The notes under the pieces were generated by a model. That model had not been told where the DNA came from. It made no database searches and saw nothing but the letters and a program-made list of their open reading frames with translations. The position numbers and the translations under genes were made by a program. A stretch of 5,310 nt of DNA from Desulfosporosinus sp. UBA4726 (GTDB lineage Bacteria; Bacillota; Desulfitobacteriia; Desulfitobacteriales; Desulfitobacteriaceae), in assembly GCA_002404215.1 (NCBI GenBank), contig DHJG01000020.1, positions 1-5,310 of the forward strand. The letters run 5' to 3'. Shown one piece after another: positions 1-5,231 of this stretch (positions are counted from its first letter, which is position 1; each line of letters begins with the position of its first letter).

Positions 1-1290
1 GGATAAAACATTAATTGCATATAATGGCACATTCATTAACCATTCTTCATGCCTGTAATCCGACATCGATGTGCGGATCGCATACTTCGGCTGATACTTT
101 TGACAAAAACTTTTCAGGCTTTTAGCCTGGAGGTTTTCTGCGGCTTTAACCTCAAGAGGCACAATATTCATTTCACTTTGGAATATGAAATCGATTTCTG
201 CACTAGCCTTTTCTGCGGACCAGTAATAAGGCGTTATTTCTCGACTGGCTATAAGCTGCTGTAGTACGTATTGCTCAGTTAAGGCGCCTTTAAACTCTTC
301 AAATAGTTTGTCCCCCTCAAGCAACGATTTAATATCAAGTTCACTCATTGCACCGAGCAATCCAACGTCAAGAACAAATAATTTAAACGCATTGAAGTCT
401 TGATAAGCCTTGAGTGGCATATCTGGCTTTGTGACTCTGCTTATCTTATAGATTAATCCGCAGTCGATTAGCCAAGTCATCGCGAATTCATACTCTCTGG
501 CTCTTGCGCCTTGCCGTATAAGGCTGTATATAAATTTGCGATTTTCCTTAGCAAGTTGAGCAGGCGTCGAGCTCCATAACATTCGGATTCGTGGCACCGC
601 TTCGTTGGGAGCATGCTTGGAAAATTCCTGTTCATAGGCCATCAGTATTTCCTTTTGCAGTTGACGTACTTTGCCATAATCAGAGGCTTCGATGAACGAC
701 GCAACAACTGCTGGCATGCCACCGATATAATAATACTGTTTTAACAAATCTATGTACTTACCCTTAAAGCTTGTTATCAAACTAAAATCTTTGCTTACGA
801 GTAATTTTACTAATTCGTCGTTGCCCATAGCGCTTAAGAATTCCAAAAAATCCAAGGGATATAAGTCCAGAAATTCGACTTTCCCAACAGGAAACGATGT
901 ACCAGGATGGAGTGCCACGCCAAGCAATGACCCTGCGGCAATAATGTGATATTCAGGTGTATTTTCACAGAAATATTTAAGTGAGGTCAAGGCGCTCGGC
1001 ACTTCTTGAACCTCATCGAAAATGATCAAGGTGTTTTGTGCCTCGATTTTAACACCAGTCTCAATTTGCAGTGCTGTGATGATTCGTTCAATGTCAATAT
1101 TGCCACTGAATAAGCTTTCCATGCGCTCATTGTTGTCAAAATTTATGTAGGCATATTTCTCATAATTAGTTTTGCCAAATTCCTTCATCAGCCATGTCTT
1201 ACCGACTTGTCTGGCGCCTCTAATAATTAGTGGTTTTCTATCCTTTGAATTTTTCCAGCTGACCAAATTGTCCATCGATCTCCTAAACAT
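1..1290 (-). CDS. AAA-type ATPase with C-terminal DUF4143 / nuclease-like domain (3' end beyond window)
   Basis: A frame of 430 codons without a stop runs from ATG at 1290 to the left edge. The start has an AGGTG ribosome site (1296-1300) five bases upstream. Visible motifs are Walker A GARQVGKT (residues 25-32), Walker B LIIFDEVQ (88-95), the AAGSLLG block (118-124), YYYIGGMP (186-193) and the DUF4143-type FVLDVGLLGAM (305-315). Near the end, EIDF (365-368) followed by PLEVKA (378-383) resembles the D...ExK core of PD-(D/E)xK nuclease folds. Family members are usually about 400-450 residues and typically end soon after an LPLYA-like motif; here VPLYAINVLS reaches the edge, so only a few residues should be missing. 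These ATPases are widespread in bacteria and archaea, and their biological role is mostly unknown. The protein is probably cytoplasmic, as no signal or membrane segment is seen. It has its own promoter and no visible partner gene. Family assignment is firm; function is not. Confidence 0.93.
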   Translation of the reverse strand, partial: MFRRSMDNLVSWKNSKDRKPLIIRGARQVGKTWLMKEFGKTNYEKYAYINFDNNERMESLFSGNIDIERIITALQIETGVKIEAQNTLIIFDEVQEVPSALTSLKYFCENTPEYHIIAAGSLLGVALHPGTSFPVGKVEFLDLYPLDFLEFLSAMGNDELVKLLVSKDFSLITSFKGKYIDLLKQYYYIGGMPAVVASFIEASDYGKVRQLQKEILMAYEQEFSKHAPNEAVPRIRMLWSSTPAQLAKENRKFIYSLIRQGARAREYEFAMTWLIDCGLIYKISRVTKPDMPLKAYQDFNAFKLFVLDVGLLGAMSELDIKSLLEGDKLFEEFKGALTEQYVLQQLIASREITPYYWSAEKASAEIDFIFQSEMNIVPLEVKAAENLQAKSLKSFCQKYQPKYAIRTSMSDYRHEEWLMNVPLYAINVLS

Positions 1291-1320
1291 AATATCACCT
1301 CTCGCTCCTAATACACCCAT

Positions 1321-1349
1321 ATAATACCATATGAATACACATTTGTCGA
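1321..1349 (-). promoter_or_regulatory. Sigma-A-like promoter of the ATPase gene
   Basis: On the minus strand, TCGACA (1344-1349; one mismatch to TTGACA) is followed after 17 bases by TATTAT (1321-1326; one mismatch to TATAAT). Transcription would begin near 1314, giving a leader of about 25 bases that carries the AGGTG ribosome site. Spacing and position fit a housekeeping promoter well. Confidence 0.7.
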
Positions 1350-1367
1350 ACGACTATTGTGATTAAT

Positions 1368-1520
1368 CTACAATTTTACAATTGACTTATTGTCTTTTGG
1401 CTTGATTTCCGTGCGCACCACAGCGGGCAGAGGAAATTTGCTGTATTGCTCAAGACCAGTTAAGACGTCAGAAACCGCAATCCCACAGCAAAACGGTTCA
1501 TAATTATCTCTTGCGGCTCA
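1368..1520 (-). pseudogene. Possible truncated gene tail of unknown family
   Basis: Between an in-frame TGA (1518-1520) and a TAG (1368-1370) the minus strand holds 49 open codons beginning AARDNYEPFCCGIAV and ending KDNKSIVKL. The composition is protein-like, but there is no start codon with a ribosome site. The same frame reads GAIYTYNYSCFIGSSESY just upstream of the TGA before another stop at about 1578. This would fit the C-terminal end of a gene that lost its front part and then gained stops, next to insertion-sequence-like DNA. I do not recognise the family. It may equally be a chance open stretch, so confidence is low. Confidence 0.22.
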
Positions 1521-1555
1521 ATAGGATTCAGAAGAACCGATAAAACAAGAATAGT

Positions 1556-1622
1556 TGTAAGTGTAAATAGCCCCCACCTAGAATTTGAACTGCCCCCTGT
1601 CAAGTAGACAGTGGGCAGTTCA
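1556..1622. mobile_element. Possible decayed insertion-sequence end
   Basis: The block starts TGTAAGTGTAAATAG, continues through a C-run (CCCCCACC) and ends in TGAACTGCCCCCTGTCAAG and its reverse copy. From memory it resembles terminal regions of IS3- or IS21-family elements in clostridia, where TGAACTG-type ends and CTGTC/GACAG repeats are common. No transposase reading frame is present, so at most this is a remnant or a MITE-like derivative. GAAT occurs on both sides (1581-1584 and 1623-1626), but one base off the element edge on the left, so it is only weak support for a target duplication. The resemblance is recalled, not searched. Confidence 0.28.
1586..1622. repeat. 37-base imperfect palindrome (hairpin)
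   Basis: TGAACTGCCC (1586-1595) pairs exactly with GGGCAGTTCA (1613-1622). After one C/T mismatch (1596 and 1612), CTGTC (1597-1601) pairs with GACAG (1607-1611) around the loop AAGTA. This gives 15 base pairs with a single internal mismatch. No T-run follows on either strand, so it is not a typical intrinsic terminator. It could be a fused pair of transposon ends or a REP-like element. Confidence 0.8.
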
Positions 1623-1646
1623 GAATCGACAGCGCTGTCGATTCTG
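1621..1646. repeat. Perfect 26-bp palindrome
   Basis: CAGAATCGACAGC (1621-1633) is followed with no spacer by its exact reverse complement GCTGTCGATTCTG (1634-1646). It shares two bases with the preceding 37-base palindrome and is followed by GGGACAGACCCGGG (1646-1659), itself GC-rich and partly symmetric. Having no loop, it suits a dimeric protein site or a cruciform better than a terminator. GGGACAGACC-type strings often border REP-like elements linked to Y1 transposases; this link is from memory. Confidence 0.8.
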
Positions 1647-1666
1647 GGACAGACCCGGGTATCTAT

Positions 1667-1698
1667 AAGAACCTTGCTGCCGCCGTAGCGGGGTTCTT
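1667..1698. repeat. Bulged GC-rich hairpin
   Basis: AAGAACC (1667-1673) pairs with GGTTCTT (1692-1698). Inside, CCGC (1680-1683) pairs with GCGG (1688-1691) around a CGTA loop, leaving TTGCTG as a one-sided bulge. It is the third secondary-structure unit in about 115 bases. The role is unknown; it may belong to the same decayed repeat element. Confidence 0.5.
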
Positions 1699-1766
1699 CT
1701 GGCATCAGTCCCGAATTCCCTCATATTCCCCTTCCCCCGGTAACCTCCGGACATAAATGAAATTTC

Positions 1767-1805
1767 AAATGACACCTTATCTCAAATCGAGATAAGGTGT
1801 CATTT
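1767..1805. terminator. Bidirectional terminator-like hairpin, 17-bp perfect stem
   Basis: AAATGACACCTTATCTC (1767-1783) and GAGATAAGGTGTCATTT (1789-1805) form a perfect 17-bp stem with the five-base loop AAATC. The A/T-rich stem base gives short T tracts on both strands, but no long T-run follows. It lies upstream of the permease promoter, so it cannot act as a leader attenuator if that promoter is right. It more likely blocks read-through into the permease gene. Confidence 0.55.
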
Positions 1806-1822
1806 AATGGCCTAATACCGTC

Positions 1823-1848
1823 AAAGGGGCTGTTTTGACAGCTCCTTT
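1823..1848 (+). terminator. Intrinsic terminator-like hairpin before the permease gene
   Basis: AAAGGGGCTG (1823-1832) pairs with CAGCTCCTTT (1839-1848), with one G-U pair, around the loop TTTTGA, and is followed by TATT. The CTTTTATT tail favours plus-strand termination. With the preceding 17-bp hairpin it forms a tandem pair 17 bases apart. I saw no purine-riboswitch core or PyrR-type binding sequence around it. Confidence 0.5.
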
Positions 1849-1879
1849 TATTGCGCCCCAAGGACGAAGTGATAACCTC

Positions 1880-1908
1880 GCCACAAATTTCGTGCTATAT
1901 GCTATGAT
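1880..1908 (+). promoter_or_regulatory. Extended -10 promoter of the permease gene
   Basis: TATGAT (1903-1908) is preceded by TG at 1900-1901, giving the extended -10 form TGCTATGAT. Seventeen bases upstream, GCCACA (1880-1885) matches TTGACA in only three places, as is common when the extended -10 motif compensates. Transcription would start near 1915, about 29 bases before the chosen ATG. Confidence 0.55.
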
Positions 1909-1933
1909 AGGAAAGTACAATCAACTATAGGCT

Positions 1934-1938
1934 GGTGA
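1934..1938 (+). promoter_or_regulatory. Ribosome binding site that decides the permease start
   Basis: GGTGA complements part of the 16S rRNA tail and lies five bases before ATG at 1944. The GTG at 1935 overlaps this site and has only a weak AGG three bases upstream, so ATG 1944 is the better start. Confidence 0.55.
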
Positions 1939-1943
1939 AACAT

Positions 1944-3218
1944 ATGAAGTTTAAATACGGTATCAATGAAATCCCCCCTCTGGGACATCTACTATTATTT
2001 GGCTTACAGTGGCTAGCAATTATCATTCCCATCATCCTGATCATGGGGACTGCGGTGACAAGCCTTCATCCCAACGGGATTGTCGAACAAGTAGTTTATA
2101 TCCAAAAGCTTTTCTTTGTAGTAGCAGTAGCCTTATTTGTGCAGGTGATCTGGGGACACCGCCTTCCGATAATTATCGGACCAGCGACAGTCTTTTTGGT
2201 AGGTATGGCCTCAGGAGGAGGAAACGACCCGGAGGCGGTCTACACCTCGATCCTCTTAGGTGGTCTTATTTTGGCGGTTGTGAGTATTACCGGACTGTTC
2301 GCTCGTCTAAAAAGGCTCTTTACATCAACCGTTGTAGCCGTAATTTTAATTCTTGTTGCCCTTACCCTTACGCCCATGATTCTCAATCTAGTTACAGCCC
2401 CGACTGCCCACGCCAGTTCCTTCGCAAACTTATGCTTTTCTTTAACAATGGTCTTCTGCATGTTTATTGCGGCAAAGTATTCACGAGGCGTGTGGAAGTC
2501 GACACTCATTTTTTGGGCTGTAATTGTAGGAACTTTAGCTTACCTTTTCCTGTTCCCCATGTCCCCTCTTCCACCCAATGACCTTCCGATCGTCGCTACA
2601 TTTTGGCGAGACCTACAGCCCTCTTTTGTCTTCGATTCGGGTATTTTCATCTCTTTTCTGATTTGTTATCTTGCACTCTCTGTCAACGATCTAGGATCAA
2701 TTCAAGCCGTCGATGGACTCCTCAAACCCGATAATATGCCAAAACGAATCACTCGGGGCGTAGCAACGACTGGATTAGTCAATGTGTTGGCAGGTTTCCT
2801 TGGCGTTATCGGTGTTGTTAACTTTTCTTTCAGTCCGGGAGTCATTATCTCTAGCGGAGTTGCCTCGAGATATGTCTTTATTCCCACAAGCCTAATGCTT
2901 TTGGCTTTATCCTTCCTGCCAAAAACAACTGCAATTCTAGGCAGCATCCCTTCCGTGGTCATTGGCAGCTCTATGATTTACATTATGTGCTCTCAGATCG
3001 CGGGGGGCCTTCAAATAGTTCAGAGTAAGGACTATAAATTTGAGTACGGGCTTATTGTAGGACTCCCAATTATCCTCGGTGTTATCATATCTTACCTACC
3101 CCTAGCGGTTCTTAATACATTTCCTCCTATTATAAAACCAGTATTAGGCAATGGCTTTGTAGTCGGGGTAATAACAGTTCTAATTATGGAGCATATCGTG
3201 TTCCCCCGAAAAGGTTGA
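1944..3218 (+). CDS. NCS2/NAT-family nucleobase permease (xanthine/uracil permease-like)
   Basis: The 424-residue protein is almost entirely hydrophobic, with about 12-14 membrane segments, and fits the usual NCS2 length of 420-450. These carriers use a 7+7 inverted repeat and import purines, pyrimidines or related compounds with protons or sodium. An in-frame GTG at 1935 would add three residues (MKH); residue numbers here count from it. Family marks are GLQW (23-26), the GPAT block (82-85), LGSIQAVDG (253-261) for TM8 and GFLGVIGVVNFSFSPGVI (287-304) for TM10. Aligned without gaps to my recollection of E. coli UraA, the TM8 glutamate position holds Asn251, and the ENxG motif of TM10 reads FSPG (299-302). 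Both residues that bind the base in UraA are therefore replaced, and the substrate cannot be inferred as uracil or xanthine. The gene stands alone with its own promoter and terminator, next to no purine or pyrimidine genes. Family is firm; substrate is unknown. Confidence 0.93.
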   Translation: MKFKYGINEIPPLGHLLLFGLQWLAIIIPIILIMGTAVTSLHPNGIVEQVVYIQKLFFVVAVALFVQVIWGHRLPIIIGPATVFLVGMASGGGNDPEAVYTSILLGGLILAVVSITGLFARLKRLFTSTVVAVILILVALTLTPMILNLVTAPTAHASSFANLCFSLTMVFCMFIAAKYSRGVWKSTLIFWAVIVGTLAYLFLFPMSPLPPNDLPIVATFWRDLQPSFVFDSGIFISFLICYLALSVNDLGSIQAVDGLLKPDNMPKRITRGVATTGLVNVLAGFLGVIGVVNFSFSPGVIISSGVASRYVFIPTSLMLLALSFLPKTTAILGSIPSVVIGSSMIYIMCSQIAGGLQIVQSKDYKFEYGLIVGLPIILGVIISYLPLAVLNTFPPIIKPVLGNGFVVGVITVLIMEHIVFPRKG

Positions 3219-3264
3219 TTACTGGTCGATATCCCTGAAACATTAAGCTCGCTCTACCTCAGAT

Positions 3265-3308
3265 ATATCGAGCCAGACCGTTCCCCAAAAAACGATCTGG
3301 CTCGATAT
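3265..3308 (+). terminator. Terminator hairpin after the permease gene
   Basis: ATATCGAGCCAGA (3265-3277) pairs perfectly with TCTGGCTCGATAT (3296-3308). After one mismatch, CGTT (3279-3282) pairs with AACG (3291-3294) around an eight-base loop. It starts 46 bases after the permease stop. The downstream strand (GTTCCCCTTTAC) has only a weak T-run, so the stem does most of the work. It may also serve as the boundary for minus-strand transcription from the right-hand operon. Confidence 0.65.
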
Positions 3309-3389
3309 GTTCCCCTTTACACCTTGTCATTATAAAAAGAATACCCAAATCTACAACCCGCTCATACCAAGACTTTCAATTACCTTAAA

Positions 3390-3510
3390 TAAGCACTATT
3401 AAGCACTCCACGTGTGTTGATGTTACTTCATTGTAGGTTTCTCACAGGGAATCAAGGCGCCTAGCAATAGCCTATCGTTCAATTAGAAAACACATTCAGT
3501 ACTAAGCACT
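3390..3510. repeat. Three direct copies of TAAGCACT
   Basis: TAAGCACT occurs at 3390-3397, 3400-3407 and 3503-3510 on the plus strand. The first two are spaced exactly ten bases apart, one helical turn, and the first and third share TAAGCACTAT. They lie in the gene-free stretch 3219-3552 between the convergent permease and coiled-coil genes. That stretch otherwise shows only the permease terminator. The copies could be binding sites or chance repeats in AT-rich DNA. Confidence 0.35.
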
Positions 3511-3552
3511 ATAATTCTCAAGCCAACCTAAAAATAGAAAATAGCTAAGGGA

Positions 3553-3978
3553 TTATTTACATTTTTTTGCTATTTTTAATTTCCTTTCCATTATCATCAT
3601 CTTTTGCAGATATTCATTCTCTTCGGATGACAAATTAGCTCTTGAGCTCATTTCATCTATATATTTCTCGTAGTCATTGATTAGTTGTTCATACTCTTGT
3701 TTCTCTGACTCGAAGTCATTCGTTTGCTTTAGAAATACTTCAGCCTGCTTTAAAAGTTTACCTTCATACTCGTGAGACGCCTCAACGTATCCTTCCATTT
3801 TTCCTTCATGTTTTCCGACATTATATACGTGACTGATACCTGGTGTATCTTCTAAAATATCTTCTCGAATTATTTCTTTAACTCCATCGACAAGACCGTT
3901 TTCACTTATTTTCTTTATAACATTAACGTAACCATACCCTGGAATTAAAGCCTTTTTCAAAAACCTAGAATAACTCAA
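3553..3978 (-). CDS. Small coiled-coil protein, unknown family, partner of the 383-residue protein
   Basis: The product has 141 residues from a TTG start at 3978. The start is supported by a perfect AGGAGG (3986-3991) seven bases upstream and by the lack of a nearby in-frame ATG. The N-terminal segment FLKKALIPGYGYVNVIKKI (6-24) is amphipathic and could touch a membrane or partner. The region 54-75 (VGKHEGKMEGYVEASHEYEG) is glycine- and charge-rich. Residues about 70-112 and 117-138 are long charged helices with heptad-like spacing, likely coiled coil. There is no signal peptide, enzyme motif or clear membrane span. It starts 11 bases after the stop of the 383-residue gene, with the ribosome site overlapping that stop, so the two are almost surely co-expressed and probably form a complex. 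I do not recognise the family and assign no function. Confidence 0.82.
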   Translation of the reverse strand: MSYSRFLKKALIPGYGYVNVIKKISENGLVDGVKEIIREDILEDTPGISHVYNVGKHEGKMEGYVEASHEYEGKLLKQAEVFLKQTNDFESEKQEYEQLINDYEKYIDEMSSRANLSSEENEYLQKMMIMERKLKIAKKCK

Positions 3979-3985
3979 TTTAACG

Positions 3986-3991
3986 CCTCCT
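3986..3991 (-). promoter_or_regulatory. Ribosome binding site overlapping the upstream stop codon
   Basis: AGGAGG on the minus strand shares two bases with the TAG stop (3990-3992) of the 383-residue gene and lies seven bases before the TTG start at 3978. Ribosomes finishing the first gene would clear this site, so the small gene is likely translationally coupled to the large one. Confidence 0.75.
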
Positions 3992-5141
3992 AAAAATTGT
4001 ACTCTTCACCTTTTATCATTTTGTTGAAACCACCAAAAACAAATTCCTCCTTCACCCGCTGTATAAATTCTGCATCATTTACAAGGCGATAAATCGTTAC
4101 TATAAGGCCACCAACATCAAGTTTTCTTAGCGCATTCGGATTTTCTCCAACACTCGCTGCTACATATATAACGTTGCTTGCTGATGCAATTAAATTGGAA
4201 TAACTTAATATTTTTCTTGTTTTCACCTCATACAACGACATTGAACTATATTTAGTTTCATCATAAAGCATACCATGTACCATCGCTATCAAAGTATTTA
4301 TTAGAACGGCCATCGACGCTTGCTTACCTACGGTTGCTATATTCCCCATATCAATTCCATACTCAGCTAACTTTCGTGCAAAATCTGGAGAAACCGTACT
4401 AATAATAGGAATTGGCAAGCCTGCCTTTGAATACTCATCAGACCTAATATGCCTCCACTGTTTAAATATTGCGGTTCCAACCGACGTTTTCCCCTCATTG
4501 CCATCATTAAATAATCTATCCTTCGTATACATAAGAACTTTTGAAGTATCCGCTTTATTTTTAATTTGGTCTCGAGCATCACCTCTCGCTGTATGTCCAG
4601 TTTTAACATGATACGAGTTCAAGTCCCATGTTGTTAGGGTGCTTGTTGTAATATTGGCAGTACCAAATATCCATCCAAGGAGTGGGTCATGCCCAAGAGT
4701 TCGAAATCTATGAGTTCTCCCACCAAGCCCTAAATCAAAGTCGGGACTTCCAAATTGTGCATCATATGGAACAGGATTTGTCACAATTTCCTCTAAAGAA
4801 GGACGGTACCATTTATGTGACCTGTCGCTAGATTCTTTGATTGAATCTTCTTTAACTTTATCGGCCGCTTTATGATCATCAAGCCGTTCATTAAAGTCTG
4901 TAAGTAAATATTGCCGTGCGCATTGTAGAGCTGTTGCAAAAAACAAAAAAGAAATATCAACTCCGTTTAACCCTGTTTGGCTTTCAAACTCCAATTCTAG
5001 ATTGTCAATAATTGTCTTCGAGATATGAGCAACCTCCGCTACCCTCTCTGATTCTTTTGCGATTGTGGTCATATTTTTGAGAGTTTTTGATGATTGCTGA
5101 TAAAGATTATTTCTTCTTTGTTTCAATTCTTCAAAGTTCAT
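3990..5141 (-). CDS. Uncharacterised 383-residue protein with GHDPLLGWIFGTANI block
   Basis: The ATG at 5141 has GAGGT (5149-5153) seven bases upstream, and the gene ends with TAG at 3990. Residues 1-50 are charged and helical (coiled-coil-like). Residues 62-81 (VDISFLFFATALQCARQYLL) are hydrophobic. Residues 122-128 read NPVPYDA, then comes a glycine- and histidine-rich block, GLGGRTHRF (138-146) and TLGHDPLLGWIFGTANI (148-164), which looks like a conserved family core. A second hydrophobic helix spans 276-293 (SMAVLINTLIAMVHGMLY). The tail carries YEVKTRKILSYSN (304-316) and DVGGLIVTIYRL (342-353) before a charged end. No signal peptide or known catalytic motif is evident. H144, H151 and D152 are candidates for metal or active-site residues, but this is speculation. 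I have a vague memory of similar hypothetical proteins in Firmicutes, without a function. The tight pairing with the coiled-coil gene downstream suggests a joint role. Coding status is firm; function is unknown. Confidence 0.85.
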   Translation of the reverse strand: MNFEELKQRRNNLYQQSSKTLKNMTTIAKESERVAEVAHISKTIIDNLELEFESQTGLNGVDISFLFFATALQCARQYLLTDFNERLDDHKAADKVKEDSIKESSDRSHKWYRPSLEEIVTNPVPYDAQFGSPDFDLGLGGRTHRFRTLGHDPLLGWIFGTANITTSTLTTWDLNSYHVKTGHTARGDARDQIKNKADTSKVLMYTKDRLFNDGNEGKTSVGTAIFKQWRHIRSDEYSKAGLPIPIISTVSPDFARKLAEYGIDMGNIATVGKQASMAVLINTLIAMVHGMLYDETKYSSMSLYEVKTRKILSYSNLIASASNVIYVAASVGENPNALRKLDVGGLIVTIYRLVNDAEFIQRVKEEFVFGGFNKMIKGEEYNF

Positions 5142-5165
5142 TACTTTTACCTCATATCAATACTT

Positions 5166-5196
5166 TTTATAGTTTTTGTCAATTCACTTTTAACAA
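5166..5196 (-). promoter_or_regulatory. Weak candidate promoter for the 383-residue gene
   Basis: On the minus strand, TATAAA (5166-5171) has TTGTTA (5191-5196) 19 bases upstream, a spacer longer than ideal. A perfect TTGACA at 5177-5182 has no usable -10 downstream: the right distance falls on the ribosome site. The 90-base gap to the preceding gene allows an internal promoter, but the operon may instead be transcribed from further upstream. Confidence 0.22.
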
Positions 5197-5231
5197 CTGC
5201 ATAATTATTCTAAGGGTATCTCCATTTGTTA

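Noticed and set aside
49..264. A 71-codon plus-strand frame opposite the ATPase
   Set aside because: Antisense shadow of the firmly assigned ATPase gene, with no ribosome site.
1..1290. The ATPase as a broken gene
   Set aside because: Codon-by-codon reading gave 430 codons with no stop or frameshift and all expected motifs in order; it is only cut by the window edge.
1460..1705. An 81-codon minus-strand frame starting MPEEPRYGG
   Set aside because: It runs straight through both palindromes and the hairpin cluster, has no convincing ribosome site, and its end overlaps a better-looking remnant in another frame. Read as chance.
1750..1943. Purine or PyrR-type riboregulator in front of the permease
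   Set aside because: The hairpins are upstream of the likely transcription start, and no conserved purine-riboswitch core or PyrR-binding loop sequence could be seen.
2009..2581. A 190-codon plus-strand frame inside the permease gene
   Set aside because: Its composition (many Ser, Arg and Cys residues, no domain pattern) is that of a frame-shifted shadow of the membrane protein coding sequence.
4367..4609. An 80-codon minus-strand frame inside the 383-residue gene
   Set aside because: Lies wholly within a well-supported gene in another frame, with no ribosome site or protein-like pattern.
5155..5182. TTGACA (5177-5182) with TGATAT (5155-5160) at 17-base spacing as a promoter
   Set aside because: The start of transcription would fall inside or past the ribosome site of the 383-residue gene, leaving almost no leader, and the -10 box is poor.
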